DNA of 59,474 nt from JAZDMK01 sp043800975. Lineage in GTDB: Bacteria > Bacteroidota > Bacteroidia > Bacteroidales > JAHJDW01. The translations under genes were made by a program, and so were the position numbers. The notes under the pieces are model-generated. The model was not told the DNA's origin. It worked only from the letters and a program-made list of their open reading frames with translations, and did not search any database. This document shows positions 18,165 through 27,368 of this stretch, piece after piece. The stretch is taken from assembly GCA_043800975.1 (NCBI GenBank), contig JAZDMK010000162.1, forward strand, positions 1 through 59,474, read 5' to 3'. The stretch's first letter is position 1. The number at the start of each line of letters is the position of its first letter.

Positions 18165-20849
18165 ATGGAAGAAAAAAACAAAACGGAAAACACTGTCAAC
18201 TCTACTGAAACCAAAGGTAAGTCGGATTTTTTCAACGAGATGATGGAGAAACGTGTCAGGCCCGAACTTCCCGAAGAAAAGGAAGAACAAGCTGTTGAGC
18301 AGACGCCTGTTTCACAAACTCTTCAGACCTATTCGTACGATGAAGCGTTCAAACGTTCGGAAATTTATTTCCACGGTGATTCGCTTGCAGCAAGCGTTTG
18401 GGTGAACAAGTACGCATTGAAAGATTCAGACGGAAATCTTTACGAATGTACGCCCGATGATATGCACTGGCGTATTGCAAATGAAATTGCAAGGATTGAA
18501 AAAAAGTATATTCATCCTTTAAGTGCAAAAGAACTTTTTGATGTATTGAAAAATTTCAAATACATCGTGCCACAGGGAAGCCCCATGGCCGGAATCGGAA
18601 ATAACTTTCAGGCAGCATCGCTTTCTAACTGCTTTGTTATTGGTAGTGATGAACGCAGCTCTGATTCTTACGGATCAATTATGAAAACCGATCAGGAACA
18701 GGTACAGCTGATGAAACGCCGTGGTGGCGTGGGTCACGACCTTTCCTTTATCCGCCCCGCCGGAAGTCCTGTCAAAAATTCTGCGCTAACCTCCACAGGA
18801 ATAGTTCCTTTTATGGAACGTTATTCCAATTCTACACGTGAGGTAGCTCAGGATGGAAGACGTGGTGCACTGATGCTAAGTATTTCAATCAAGCATCCGG
18901 ATGCAGAAAATTTTATTGATGCAAAACTGGAAGCAGGTAAAGTTACAGGTGCAAACATCTCTGTTAAATTGGATGATGAATTCATGAAGGCAGTTGCCAA
19001 CAATGAAAAATACAAACAGCAATTTCCTGTCAAATCCGACAAGCCTATCGTAAAAAAAGAAATTGAAGCTGTTCAATTGTGGAATAAAATTATTCACAAT
19101 GCATGGCAATCAGCTGAACCCGGCATTTTATTCTGGGATACAATCATTCGTGAATCTGTTCCGGATTGTTACGCTGACAAAGGCTTTTTCACTGTATCAA
19201 CAAATCCTTGTGGCGAAATACCGCTCTGTCCTTATGATAGCTGCCGCTTATTGGCAATCAATTTATACAGTTACGTTGACAAACCATTTACAGAAGAAGC
19301 CAGTTTTGATTTCGAACTTTTTGTGAAGCATGTGAAAATTGCGCAGCGAATGATGGATGACATCATCGATCTCGAACTGGAAAAAATTGATAAGATTATC
19401 GAAAAGATTACTTCTGATCCGGAAGATGAAGAAGTAAAACGAACCGAGCTGAATCTCTGGAAAAATATACGCAAAAAATGTGTTGACGGACGACGTATGG
19501 GTCTTGGCATCACTGCTGAAGGCGACATGCTGGCTGCATTAGGTACCCGCTACGGAACCGAAGATGCTACCAGTTTTTCTGTTGAAGTACATAAACTGCT
19601 TGCTATTGAAGCATATCGTGCTTCTGTAGAACTCGCGAAACAGCGTGGACGTTTTACAATTTTTAATGCTGATCGTGAAAAAAATAATCCGTTCATCATG
19701 CGTCTGAAGCAGGCTGATCCTACTTTATACAATGAAATGTTAAAGTACGGACGTCGTAATATCGCACTGCTTACCTGTGCACCAACAGGAAGTGTCAGTA
19801 TCTGCACGCAAACTACATCGGGTATTGAGCCTGTATTCATGGTGAGTTACAAACGTCGGCGCAAAGTAAATCCCAATGATAAAAATGCGAAGATTGATTT
19901 TGTTGATGCAACCGGTGATTCATGGGAAGAATACAATGTCTTTCACCACAAGTTTTTGATCTGGTTGGAAGCCAATGGATATAATGTTGAGCAGGTAACC
20001 AATATGAATGATGAAGATTTGAAAGAAATCATCAAGCGTTCTCCCTATCACAAAGCTTGCGCGGGTGATGTGGATTGGGTTGCTAAAGTGAAAATGCAGG
20101 GTGCTATCCAGAAATGGGTTGACCATTCAATTAGTGTTACTGTTAATGTACCTGCCGATATTTCTGAGGAAATGGTAAGTAAGATATACAGAACCGGATG
20201 GGAAAGCGGTTGCAAAGGAATTACTATCTACAGAGAAGGCTCACGCTCCGGAGTACTTGTCAGCAATGAGAAAAAGGATGAAAACAATTTAGAGTTTCTC
20301 GAAACAAAAGCACCGACACGTCCAAAACGACTCGAAGCAGAAGTGGTACGTTTTCAGAACGATTATGAAAAATGGGTAGCTGTTGTTGGAATTTTAAATG
20401 GTCGTCCGTATGAAGTATTCACCGGAAAAGCAGAAGACTTTTTCCTTCCAAATACCGTGAGTAAAGGCTGGGTAATTCGCCACAAAGAGCCCGAAAAGAC
20501 TGCCCGATACGATTTCCAGTTTGAAGACAAAGCCGGATATAAAGTTACGATCGAAGGTTTGTCACGTACGTTCCAGGAACAATACTGGAATTATGCAAAA
20601 CTGATTTCTGGAATTTTGCGTCATGGAATGCCATTACCTTTTGTTGTGGATTTAGTTGCTAATTTAAATCTCGACAGTGATTCCATCAACACATGGAAAA
20701 ACGGTGTCGTGCGTGCACTGAAGAAATACATTCCCGATGGAACGCAGGCTGCTGAGCAGTTGTGCCCTGAATGCGGAGAATCTCACACGCTTGTTTATAA
20801 GGAAGGCTGCCTGAGTTGCACACACTGTGGCTATTCCAAATGCGGATAA
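18165..20849 (+). CDS. nrdJ: Adenosylcobalamin-dependent ribonucleoside-diphosphate reductase (class II)
   Basis: This is an 894-residue cytoplasmic enzyme that reduces ribonucleotides to deoxyribonucleotides using adenosylcobalamin to form a thiyl radical. An acidic, probably disordered N-terminus (1-50) precedes the barrel. Active-site features are C156 in SLSNCFVIG (regenerating cysteine), C349 and E351 in NPCGEIPL (thiyl-radical cysteine and general base), C360 in DSCRLLAINL (redox partner), and the APTGSVS phosphate-binding loop. The C-terminus ends in a zinc-ribbon-like CPECG...CLSCTHCGYSKC motif, typical of the class II enzymes with a Cys-rich tail. No nrdB partner is adjacent, as expected for class II. 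I saw no cobalamin riboswitch in the 221 bases upstream. Confidence 0.93.
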   Translation: MEEKNKTENTVNSTETKGKSDFFNEMMEKRVRPELPEEKEEQAVEQTPVSQTLQTYSYDEAFKRSEIYFHGDSLAASVWVNKYALKDSDGNLYECTPDDMHWRIANEIARIEKKYIHPLSAKELFDVLKNFKYIVPQGSPMAGIGNNFQAASLSNCFVIGSDERSSDSYGSIMKTDQEQVQLMKRRGGVGHDLSFIRPAGSPVKNSALTSTGIVPFMERYSNSTREVAQDGRRGALMLSISIKHPDAENFIDAKLEAGKVTGANISVKLDDEFMKAVANNEKYKQQFPVKSDKPIVKKEIEAVQLWNKIIHNAWQSAEPGILFWDTIIRESVPDCYADKGFFTVSTNPCGEIPLCPYDSCRLLAINLYSYVDKPFTEEASFDFELFVKHVKIAQRMMDDIIDLELEKIDKIIEKITSDPEDEEVKRTELNLWKNIRKKCVDGRRMGLGITAEGDMLAALGTRYGTEDATSFSVEVHKLLAIEAYRASVELAKQRGRFTIFNADREKNNPFIMRLKQADPTLYNEMLKYGRRNIALLTCAPTGSVSICTQTTSGIEPVFMVSYKRRRKVNPNDKNAKIDFVDATGDSWEEYNVFHHKFLIWLEANGYNVEQVTNMNDEDLKEIIKRSPYHKACAGDVDWVAKVKMQGAIQKWVDHSISVTVNVPADISEEMVSKIYRTGWESGCKGITIYREGSRSGVLVSNEKKDENNLEFLETKAPTRPKRLEAEVVRFQNDYEKWVAVVGILNGRPYEVFTGKAEDFFLPNTVSKGWVIRHKEPEKTARYDFQFEDKAGYKVTIEGLSRTFQEQYWNYAKLISGILRHGMPLPFVVDLVANLNLDSDSINTWKNGVVRALKKYIPDGTQAAEQLCPECGESHTLVYKEGCLSCTHCGYSKCG

Positions 20850-20875
20850 GAAAAATTAATTAACCTGTTTATATA

Positions 20876-20908
20876 AAAAGCTGTTCTGAAATCAGAGCAG
20901 CTTTTTTA
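20876..20908 (+). terminator. Rho-independent terminator of the ribonucleotide reductase gene
   Basis: A 14-bp stem (20876-20889 with 20892-20905) has one G-U pair and a two-base loop, and ends in a T-run. It lies 27 bases after the reductase stop codon. Confidence 0.9.
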
Positions 20909-20955
20909 ATAATGTATTATCTTGCGTTAACATTTTTAAAATTAATTCATAGAGC

Positions 20956-21975
20956 ATGAAATTTTCAGCCGCACAAATTGCAGAATTACTTCAAGGAGTT
21001 GTTGAAGGAAACCCCGAAGAAATGGTCAGTAAACTTTCAAAAATTGAAGAAGGTGAGCCAGGCTCTTTGTCCTTTCTTGCAAACCCGAAATACACACACT
21101 TCATTTATTCAACCAAAGCTTCTGTTGTAATTGTCAATAAAGATTTTACACCTCAGCAATCCATTTCTGCTACGATGGTTCGCGTTGAAAGTGCTGAACT
21201 TGCTTTTGCAAAGCTGCTGGAACTTTACAATCAGTTAAAGTATAACAAAACAGGAATTTCGAAGCAGTGTTACATTGATGAAACAGCAAAGACTGGTGAA
21301 AATATTTATGTGGGTGAGTTTGCTTTCATCGGTGAAAATGCAGTAATTGGAAACAATGTGAAAATATATCCTCAGGTATACGTGGGTGATAACGTAACAA
21401 TCGGGGATAACACAATGATTTTTCCGGGAGTTAAAATTTATGCAGAAACAAAAATCGGGAAAAACTGCATTCTGCATTCCGGTGTAGTGCTTGGTAGTGA
21501 CGGTTTCCGATTCGCGCCGCAAAATTCAGAAAACACGAAAGTGGCTCAAATCGGAAATGTTGTTTTGGAAGATAATGTGGAAATAGGTGCCAATTGTGCG
21601 ATTGACAGAGCTACACTCGGGTCCACTATTTTACGTAAAGGAGTGAAATTCGATAATCTGATTCACATTGCACACAATGTAGAAATTGGTGAAAACTCAT
21701 ACATCGCGGCGGCCAACGTAATTGCAGGTTCCACAAAAATCGGAAAGAATTGTATGTTCAGCGGACAGGTCGGAATCGTTGGGCATCTTGATATTGCCGA
21801 CGGAACCATCCTTGCAGCTCAGTCCGGCATTTCAAAAAGCATTTCAAGGAAAGGAGAAGGATGGATGGGCTCGCCGGCCTTTGAAGTTGGCAAGTATAGA
21901 AAATCGTACATACATTTCCGCAATTTGGATAGTATTGTGGAAAGAATATCAAAGCTTGAAAATGAAAAAAAATAA
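20956..21975 (+). CDS. lpxD: UDP-3-O-acylglucosamine N-acyltransferase LpxD
   Basis: This is a 339-residue left-handed beta-helix acyltransferase of lipid A biosynthesis. It transfers a 3-hydroxyacyl chain from acyl carrier protein to UDP-3-O-acyl-glucosamine in the cytoplasm. The N-terminal uridine-binding domain (about 1-100) includes GSLSFLANPKYTHFIYST. The hexapeptide-repeat helix runs from about 105 to 300 (IGENAVIGNNVKIYPQVYVGDNVTIGDNT pattern), with the catalytic-histidine region at NLIHIAHNVEIGENS. The C-terminal helix (SYIHFRNLDSIVERISKLEN) is typical. Its presence shows an outer membrane with lipid A. It stands alone, unlike the lpxD-lpxC-fabZ clusters seen elsewhere in the phylum. 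Confidence 0.95.
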   Translation: MKFSAAQIAELLQGVVEGNPEEMVSKLSKIEEGEPGSLSFLANPKYTHFIYSTKASVVIVNKDFTPQQSISATMVRVESAELAFAKLLELYNQLKYNKTGISKQCYIDETAKTGENIYVGEFAFIGENAVIGNNVKIYPQVYVGDNVTIGDNTMIFPGVKIYAETKIGKNCILHSGVVLGSDGFRFAPQNSENTKVAQIGNVVLEDNVEIGANCAIDRATLGSTILRKGVKFDNLIHIAHNVEIGENSYIAAANVIAGSTKIGKNCMFSGQVGIVGHLDIADGTILAAQSGISKSISRKGEGWMGSPAFEVGKYRKSYIHFRNLDSIVERISKLENEKK

Positions 21976-22001
21976 TTGCATAATCTATAAAAACAAATAA
22001 T

Positions 22002-22427
22002 ATGAACTCAACACATTTTCACCCCATGGTTGTGCACTTCCCGATCGCATTGCTGATCGTCGGATTTTTGTATGAAGCCATATCTGTATTTTTTTGTAAA
22101 GAACACAAGCTCTCCAAAGCCGGAATGTGGCTGATCATTCTGGGAACGCTGGGTGCTTGGGCAGCCTACTTCACCGGAGAATATTTCACCGATGAAATGA
22201 CGGGAGCCAGAGGTGAACTGAAAGAGAGCCATGAGTTGTTTGCCAAAATTGTAATGTATACTATGTTAGCCGTTTCTGCTTTGCGAATCTGGATAAACTG
22301 GAAGAAAATGGAAAGCGGAAACATGAAATGGGTAATGCTGGTTCTTATGTTAGCAATGGCTGCGTGCGTTGGATACACAGGATTTCTAGGAGGAAGTCTG
22401 GTGTATGACCAGATGATCGTTTTCTGA
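22002..22427 (+). CDS. DUF2231 family membrane protein
   Basis: This 141-residue protein has four membrane segments. It starts with the DUF2231 hallmark HFHPMVVHFPIALLIVGFL, and the cytoplasmic or periplasmic histidine near SHELFAKIVMYTML is also conserved. The motif FHPMVVHFP is thought to place histidines in the membrane, perhaps for heme or metal binding, but this family's function is not settled. The gap to lpxD is 26 bases, so co-transcription is possible. Confidence 0.85.
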   Translation: MNSTHFHPMVVHFPIALLIVGFLYEAISVFFCKEHKLSKAGMWLIILGTLGAWAAYFTGEYFTDEMTGARGELKESHELFAKIVMYTMLAVSALRIWINWKKMESGNMKWVMLVLMLAMAACVGYTGFLGGSLVYDQMIVF

Positions 22428-22493
22428 AATATTTTTTAAGAGTTCATTAAACCATAACCATAAATTTTAATCCAATCTCAAAATCTGAAACTT

Positions 22494-23423
22494 ATGAAAA
22501 CAATAACAACTTTTCTTGTAGCTGCTTTTATGCTTGCATTCACTGCGGCTCACAGCCAGGACACTTATCAGCCGGCTACTGACAGCACGGGTCTCCCTGG
22601 AGATCATTTCAGTTTGCAGGGTGCACTCGATTTATTCAAAAGCTCACAAAGTCTTGAAGAATTCGAACAGAAGCTAAATACGGAATCAAATTATGTCAAC
22701 AACCTCGATCTCGACGGGGATGGAATTATTGACTACATTTCCGTATCGGATAAAATGGAAGGTACTTCTCATGCCATCGTTTTACAGATTGCTATTAGTG
22801 AAACAGAATCACAGGATATTGCTGTGATAGGGATTGAAAAAAGCGGAAACGAAACGGCTGTTTTACAAATTATCGGTGATGAAGAACTGTATGGTGATTC
22901 TACAATTGTAGAACCCTTTGAAGTTTCAACAGATAAAGGTGGAAAAGGAGGGGGCTTTGGTCCGGATCCAGTTGTATTGGAACAAAACATTATTATTGTA
23001 AATGTATGGATGTGGCCTTGCGTGAAATTTATCTATGCTCCAAAATACAAACCATGGGTTTCGCCTTGGCATTATCGGCATCACCCTTCATGGTTCAAAC
23101 CCTGGAAACCGGCACCATGGTACGTTCACCATAATCATTGCATACATCACCATGCCAATTACCATCCGGTGTATATTTATCGAGTTCCCGTTGCTCATAA
23201 GATTTACAAACCTTATCACAAATCATCAGTGATCATTATTAATAAATACAAACCTGCGCATGCAGCTTATAAAGCGCATCATGCTGGCAAACCTCATAAA
23301 AACCCTAATGCAGGAAAACATCAAGGCACTCCAAAAAATCAGGGTCAAAAAGGAAATCCTCCAAATAATAAAGGTCAGGGAAAAGGTAATCCTAACCCCG
23401 GAGGAAAAAAAGGAGGTAAATAA
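22494..23423 (+). CDS. Exported protein with DxDxDG Ca-type site and His/Pro/Trp-rich tail (copy 1)
   Basis: This 309-residue protein has a signal peptide (MKTITTFLVAAFMLAFTAAHSQ). Residues about 30-145 form a globular domain that includes NNLDLDGDGIIDYISV, an EF-hand/dockerin-like calcium loop, and repeated EIEKSGNE-type strands. From about 165 to 250 the sequence is rich in W, P, H and Y (PWVSPWHYRHHPSWFKPW and following), which looks like a metal- or surface-binding, unfolded segment. The last 50 residues are Lys/Gly/Asn/Gln repeats. It is a tandem paralogue of the next gene, with near-identical N-termini (TDSTGLPGDHFSLQGAL, SLEEFE.KLNTESNYVNNLDLDGDG). I know no family name. A role as a surface or extracellular scaffold is inference only. 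Confidence 0.7.
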   Translation: MKTITTFLVAAFMLAFTAAHSQDTYQPATDSTGLPGDHFSLQGALDLFKSSQSLEEFEQKLNTESNYVNNLDLDGDGIIDYISVSDKMEGTSHAIVLQIAISETESQDIAVIGIEKSGNETAVLQIIGDEELYGDSTIVEPFEVSTDKGGKGGGFGPDPVVLEQNIIIVNVWMWPCVKFIYAPKYKPWVSPWHYRHHPSWFKPWKPAPWYVHHNHCIHHHANYHPVYIYRVPVAHKIYKPYHKSSVIIINKYKPAHAAYKAHHAGKPHKNPNAGKHQGTPKNQGQKGNPPNNKGQGKGNPNPGGKKGGK

Positions 23424-23444
23424 AAAAATTATGTAATAAAAGGA

Positions 23445-23474
23445 AACCGGCTTCAATCAAAGCCGGTTTTTTTT
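23445..23474 (+). terminator. Rho-independent terminator after copy 1
   Basis: The hairpin AAACCGGCTT-CAAT-CAAAGCCGGTTT is followed by nine or more T's. It lies 20 bases after the stop codon of the first paralogue, so the second copy is transcribed separately. Confidence 0.9.
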
Positions 23475-23580
23475 TGTGAAAAAACTGTAATCAGAGGGCA
23501 TTGGTGTTTTTTTGGTAAAATATTTGCTAGGTATTAAACCACAACTTAAATTTTATATCAAAGTTCAAAATCTGAATCTC

Positions 23581-24864
23581 ATGAAAACAATCTCAACATT
23601 CCTGCTGGCAGCTCTCATGCTCGCGTGTTCAGTGGCACGCAGTCAGGATAAACTCAGTTCTGCCACTGACAGCACCGGTCTGCCGGGCGATCACTTTAGC
23701 CTTCAGGGCGCACTCGAAATGTTCAAGACTTCTAAAAGCCTTGAAGAATTCGAAAAAAAACTGAATACTGAATCAAATTACGTCAACAATCTTGATCTGG
23801 ACGGTGACGGAAAAACTGACTACATAACCGTTTCGGATGAAATGGAAGGAACTTCACACGCAATTATCCTGAGGGTTTACGTTACAGAAAAGGAATCTCA
23901 GGACGTGGCTGTCATTGAAATTGAAAAGTCCGGAAATGAATCTGCTCAGTTGCAGATCGTAGGTGATGTAACGCTGTATGGAGATTCGACCATTCTGGAA
24001 CCGGTTGAAGTTTCCACTGAAGGTGGTAAAGGCGGTGTTGGCGGACCTTCCCCTATTGTGGTGAAGCAATCTTTTTTCTTTGTTAATGTATGGTACTGGC
24101 CGTGTATCATGTTTCTTTACACACCGGTATATACACCTTGGTACTCACCTTGGTATTACGGGTATTACCCCTACTGGTATTCGCCCTGGTATCACCATCC
24201 GTGGTATTATCACCATCACCACTGCCATCACTGGCACAATTCTTATCACCATTCCTATTACTATAAAATGAATCATGCACATGGAATTTATGGGCATTAT
24301 CGCAAGGCGTCTCCAATAGTTGAAAAAAAATATGCACCAGCACATCTTGCATACAAAGCAAATAAGGCCGGAAAGCCAATAGGATCAGTGAAATCAACTC
24401 CTGTAAATAATCAGGGTAAACCCAATACCAACCAGGGTAAAGGCAATTCAAATGATCAGGGAAAACCAAACACAAATGATCAGGGCAAAGGCAACCCGAA
24501 CAATCAGGGAAAACCAAATACAAATGATCAGGTAAAACCAAACACGAACGATCAGGGCAAAGGAAACCCGAATAATCAGGGAAAACCAAACACTAACCAA
24601 CAGGGAAAAGGCAATTCGGATAACCAGATAAAGGGAAATCAGAATAGCAATTCTAATCAGGGTAAAGGAAATACTTACACTCCAAGCAAAGGCAATTCCG
24701 GAAACAATGGTAACCAGGGCAAAGGGAACAGTTATCAGGGCAAAGGAAAATCAGGAAATCAGAATAAAGGTTCTGTAAGCCCAAAGAGTAGCCGCCCAAG
24801 TTCACCCAAAAGTTCCGGTAGTTCCAGAGGTGGAAGTTCCGGTGGAAAAAGAGGAGGAAGATAA
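23581..24864 (+). CDS. Exported protein with DxDxDG site, Tyr/Trp/His-rich region and NQGK repeats (copy 2)
   Basis: This is a 427-residue paralogue of the preceding gene. The signal peptide starts MKTISTFLLAALMLACSVA, and a cysteine lies near the cleavage site. The globular domain with DLDGDGKTDYITV covers about 25-150. Residues about 175-260 form a strikingly Trp/Tyr/Pro/His-rich stretch (PWYSPWYYGYYPYWYSPWY and HHPWYYHHHHCHH). Residues about 275-400 are low-complexity repeats of a GKPNTNDQGKGNPNNQ type, and the tail is Ser/Gly/Arg. An ATG 69 bases upstream would put non-hydrophobic residues before the signal peptide, so I chose 23581. Compared with copy 1 it has about 120 extra residues of NQGK repeats. 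It may be secreted and bind metal or polysaccharide; this is inference. Confidence 0.7.
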   Translation: MKTISTFLLAALMLACSVARSQDKLSSATDSTGLPGDHFSLQGALEMFKTSKSLEEFEKKLNTESNYVNNLDLDGDGKTDYITVSDEMEGTSHAIILRVYVTEKESQDVAVIEIEKSGNESAQLQIVGDVTLYGDSTILEPVEVSTEGGKGGVGGPSPIVVKQSFFFVNVWYWPCIMFLYTPVYTPWYSPWYYGYYPYWYSPWYHHPWYYHHHHCHHWHNSYHHSYYYKMNHAHGIYGHYRKASPIVEKKYAPAHLAYKANKAGKPIGSVKSTPVNNQGKPNTNQGKGNSNDQGKPNTNDQGKGNPNNQGKPNTNDQVKPNTNDQGKGNPNNQGKPNTNQQGKGNSDNQIKGNQNSNSNQGKGNTYTPSKGNSGNNGNQGKGNSYQGKGKSGNQNKGSVSPKSSRPSSPKSSGSSRGGSSGGKRGGR

Positions 24865-24885
24865 ATAATTGAAAATATAAATATG

Positions 24886-24919
24886 AGACCAGCATCTTAC
24901 AATGCTGGTCTTTTTTGTT
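24886..24919 (+). terminator. Rho-independent terminator after copy 2
   Basis: A 10-bp stem (AGACCAGCAT and ATGCTGGTCT) with a 6-base loop is followed by a T-run at 24911-24919. It separates this gene from the convergent GldN-like gene. Confidence 0.85.
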
Positions 24920-26049
24920 TAATTCAGCATAATAAGAAATGATATTTTTTTCATCCAGATAAAGGTCTTTCCCATATCAAAGGTTGTCTGGTACCACATC
25001 ACAGGTGCAATGCCAACAACATGTTTGCGGATATCGAGCGTTAGTGGATTGACAAACCATTCTTCAACAAAAATAATTGACCATATACGCTCAGTAGTTG
25101 CAGGTCTTTTAATAATCATTGTAGTATCCCTTTCAACGTATAATGGATTTACCATGGTAATTGTATCCGCACTTTCACCCAGATTTTTTCTGACTGTATT
25201 CAGATCAAGCTGTGCCCCGGAATTAAAATCAGTAACCTTCACCTTTCCGCTGAGAACAGGATCAATCAGTGCATCCAAAAATTTCTGACGATTATAGGAA
25301 TTCCAAAAAGGACAATCTTCTTTCTCGGTAAATGAATAATAATCGGGAACTTCCATCATATCTGGTTTCAGTATTTTCATGGCCAGCACGTCATTGTTTC
25401 CTAATGGGAATTCATAACGTATGGAAAGAAGTTTTGTGGTTGCAGAGGCATTGTTTTTTGATAGAATAATGCCAATATTTTTCAAACCTTTAAATGAAAC
25501 ATCTCCATTAAAAGGATCGATAAAATTAACTTTGACATAAGGGGAATACTGCACTACTTCTTTTTTCATAGAATATTTTTCTGCGTCAAACGACCAGTAT
25601 TCAGTGTATTTGCACGATATGAAATTTTCTTCTTTAGCTTCATTATTTACAATTATAATTACTTGCTCATCTTTTTCATTAATTGTTGATACGGAATCTA
25701 CATATTCGCCCATTTCGCGTTTGGCTTCATCTAAACTTAATTTCTTTCCAGGTGCTTCATAACCAGGAAGTCCTTTATCCCAGTACAACAAGGAAACTTT
25801 GTTTTTTTTGATTCCATCAATAATATATTTCCCGAAACTAATCGCGCTACTCATTTTTACATCGCAATACAAATACTTCTTGGGAGTTATTTCGGTTCCA
25901 AAAGGAATGTAAATGGTTTCCTTAATATCAGAAGATACTGGTACCGAATAATTCATAATCAAATCTGATGGCATCAGTATGTTCTTCGTCTGAGGAAAAG
26001 ACGCAGTGGCAAGCAATACCAATGCAATGGATGCAGTGATTTTTTTCAT
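24919..26049 (-). CDS. Exported two-repeat protein with GldN-like motifs (copy A)
   Basis: This 376-residue protein has a signal peptide (MKKITASIALVLLATASFPQ). The mature part consists of two halves with the same pattern: a G(K)xxIIDGIKxNK or F.DALIDPVLSGK block, an ...LG or ...MGxxxDS/T block, and an EYWSFDAE..SMKKEV..YSP or EEWFVNPLTLDIRKHVVGIAP block. These W-F-D-x-x-x-x-M-x-x-x-V-x-x-I-(A/S)P motifs resemble GldN/PorN of the type IX secretion / gliding machinery, but this is a remote resemblance seen by eye. It neighbours a close paralogue with the same two halves. Start chosen at ATG 26049, which lies 21 bases from a -7 box (26071-26078); an earlier in-frame start (26073) would lie inside that box. 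Confidence 0.6.
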   Translation of the reverse strand: MKKITASIALVLLATASFPQTKNILMPSDLIMNYSVPVSSDIKETIYIPFGTEITPKKYLYCDVKMSSAISFGKYIIDGIKKNKVSLLYWDKGLPGYEAPGKKLSLDEAKREMGEYVDSVSTINEKDEQVIIIVNNEAKEENFISCKYTEYWSFDAEKYSMKKEVVQYSPYVKVNFIDPFNGDVSFKGLKNIGIILSKNNASATTKLLSIRYEFPLGNNDVLAMKILKPDMMEVPDYYSFTEKEDCPFWNSYNRQKFLDALIDPVLSGKVKVTDFNSGAQLDLNTVRKNLGESADTITMVNPLYVERDTTMIIKRPATTERIWSIIFVEEWFVNPLTLDIRKHVVGIAPVMWYQTTFDMGKTFIWMKKISFLIMLN

Positions 26050-26070
26050 GTCAGTCAGGGTTAAGTTAAT

Positions 26071-26078
26071 CAAAGATA
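26071..26078 (-). promoter_or_regulatory. -7 promoter box for copy A of the GldN-like pair
   Basis: Minus-strand TATCTTTG matches TAnnTTTG, 21 bases from the ATG at 26049. It also argues against the upstream start at 26073. Confidence 0.5.
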
Positions 26079-26143
26079 AGAAATGCAGCAGAAATATGAC
26101 GCAGGCAAACTAAACAACACTCAGAAACAGATTCTCAATATTA

Positions 26144-27265
26144 TTAATTCAGTTTGACAAGATAAGCCACATTCTTTTTCCAGATTATTTTCCCTTCTGT
26201 TTCTTCAACATTCCAGTATACCGGTGCAATTCCTTTTACTACTTTGGACATAGCCAATGTTTGTGGATCCAAGTACCAATACTCAATAAAAATAATTGAA
26301 CGAATATTTTCTTTTTTGATATCAGAGGTAACGACATAATCCATCCACTGCCCGTTATCAGGAGAAACCACTCTGACAGTATCTTTTCTTTGTCCGAGGT
26401 TTTTTCTGGCTTCCTCTACACTGATTTCCCTGTCGCTTATAAAATCATAAGCTTTCATTGTACCTTCAATTACAGGATTTGTTATCATATTTATTAGTGC
26501 AAGCCTGCTGTATGATGTCCAGTAAGGTGAATTTGTACTTTCAGTATAAAAGTAGGGGCATAATTCACTTTCAACAGAAGGGTTGATAATACTGGCCTGC
26601 AGCAGATCACGGTTGCCGATAGGGAATTCGTATTCAACAGTGAGGAAACGCTGATCCTGTTTTGTTTTTCCGTTTGAAACAATAGTCCCTGTATACCGCC
26701 ATCCTTTAAATTCTTCCGTGTCGGTTACAGGGTCAATAATAAATGATCGAACAATAGGTGAATACTGCAGTACTTCTTTTCGCATCGAAAAATTTTCTGC
26801 ATCGAACGACCAGCGTTCAGTAAAAGAACACTGACCAAAATTACTTTCTTTGGGTTCTGTTTTCACTACTTTATTAATCAGTCGATTTTTTTTATCTCTT
26901 ACTTCAAAAGTGTCTGTTCTCTGACCAATCGATTCAATAGCTTCTTCAGGTGTATATTTTAAATAGAGGGAATCATATCCCGGAAGTTCACCTGAAAAAT
27001 GATAAAGTTGTGTCTTATTATTTTTAATGCCATCAATGACAATCATGCCAAAGGTTAGGTTTTCGTTTTGCTGAATATCACAATAAAGGTTTTTTTTTGA
27101 AGTAACCTCGGTAAGGTTTGAAGTAAAAAATGTTTCATCAAAATTTGGATTGATCGGAATCGTGTAATTCATAATAAGATCAGAGGGCATCAGAATATTT
27201 TTTGTTTGTGGAAAAGCAGCAATAGCTGGTAATACCAAAGCAATAGTAATAATGATTTTTTTCAT
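26144..27265 (-). CDS. Exported two-repeat protein with GldN-like motifs (copy B)
   Basis: This is a 373-residue paralogue of the next gene downstream (24919-26049), with the same signal peptide plan (MKKIIITIALVLPAIAAFPQ), the same NILMPSDLIMNY start of the mature protein and the same two repeat halves (RWSFDAENFSMRKEVLQYSP and EYWYLDPQTLAMSKVVKGIAP). Identity looks moderate, so the duplication is old. A -7 box at 27287-27294 places transcription start shortly before ATG 27265; the in-frame ATG at 27289 would overlap the box and is therefore unlikely. I infer periplasmic or surface location because of the signal peptide. What it binds is unknown. Confidence 0.6.
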   Translation of the reverse strand: MKKIIITIALVLPAIAAFPQTKNILMPSDLIMNYTIPINPNFDETFFTSNLTEVTSKKNLYCDIQQNENLTFGMIVIDGIKNNKTQLYHFSGELPGYDSLYLKYTPEEAIESIGQRTDTFEVRDKKNRLINKVVKTEPKESNFGQCSFTERWSFDAENFSMRKEVLQYSPIVRSFIIDPVTDTEEFKGWRYTGTIVSNGKTKQDQRFLTVEYEFPIGNRDLLQASIINPSVESELCPYFYTESTNSPYWTSYSRLALINMITNPVIEGTMKAYDFISDREISVEEARKNLGQRKDTVRVVSPDNGQWMDYVVTSDIKKENIRSIIFIEYWYLDPQTLAMSKVVKGIAPVYWNVEETEGKIIWKKNVAYLVKLN

Positions 27266-27286
27266 GATGGCATGATTTGAATTATT

Positions 27287-27294
27287 CAAAGCTA
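27287..27294 (-). promoter_or_regulatory. -7 promoter box for copy B of the GldN-like pair
   Basis: Minus-strand TAGCTTTG matches TAnnTTTG, 21 bases from the ATG at 27265, the same spacing as in copy A. The promoter region appears to have been duplicated along with the gene. Confidence 0.5.
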
Positions 27295-27368
27295 AGAAAT
27301 ATTATTGAAAAATTTAAATTCAGAACTGATAACTGCTCCTGTTTCTGCTACTACCACTACCACTGCCA

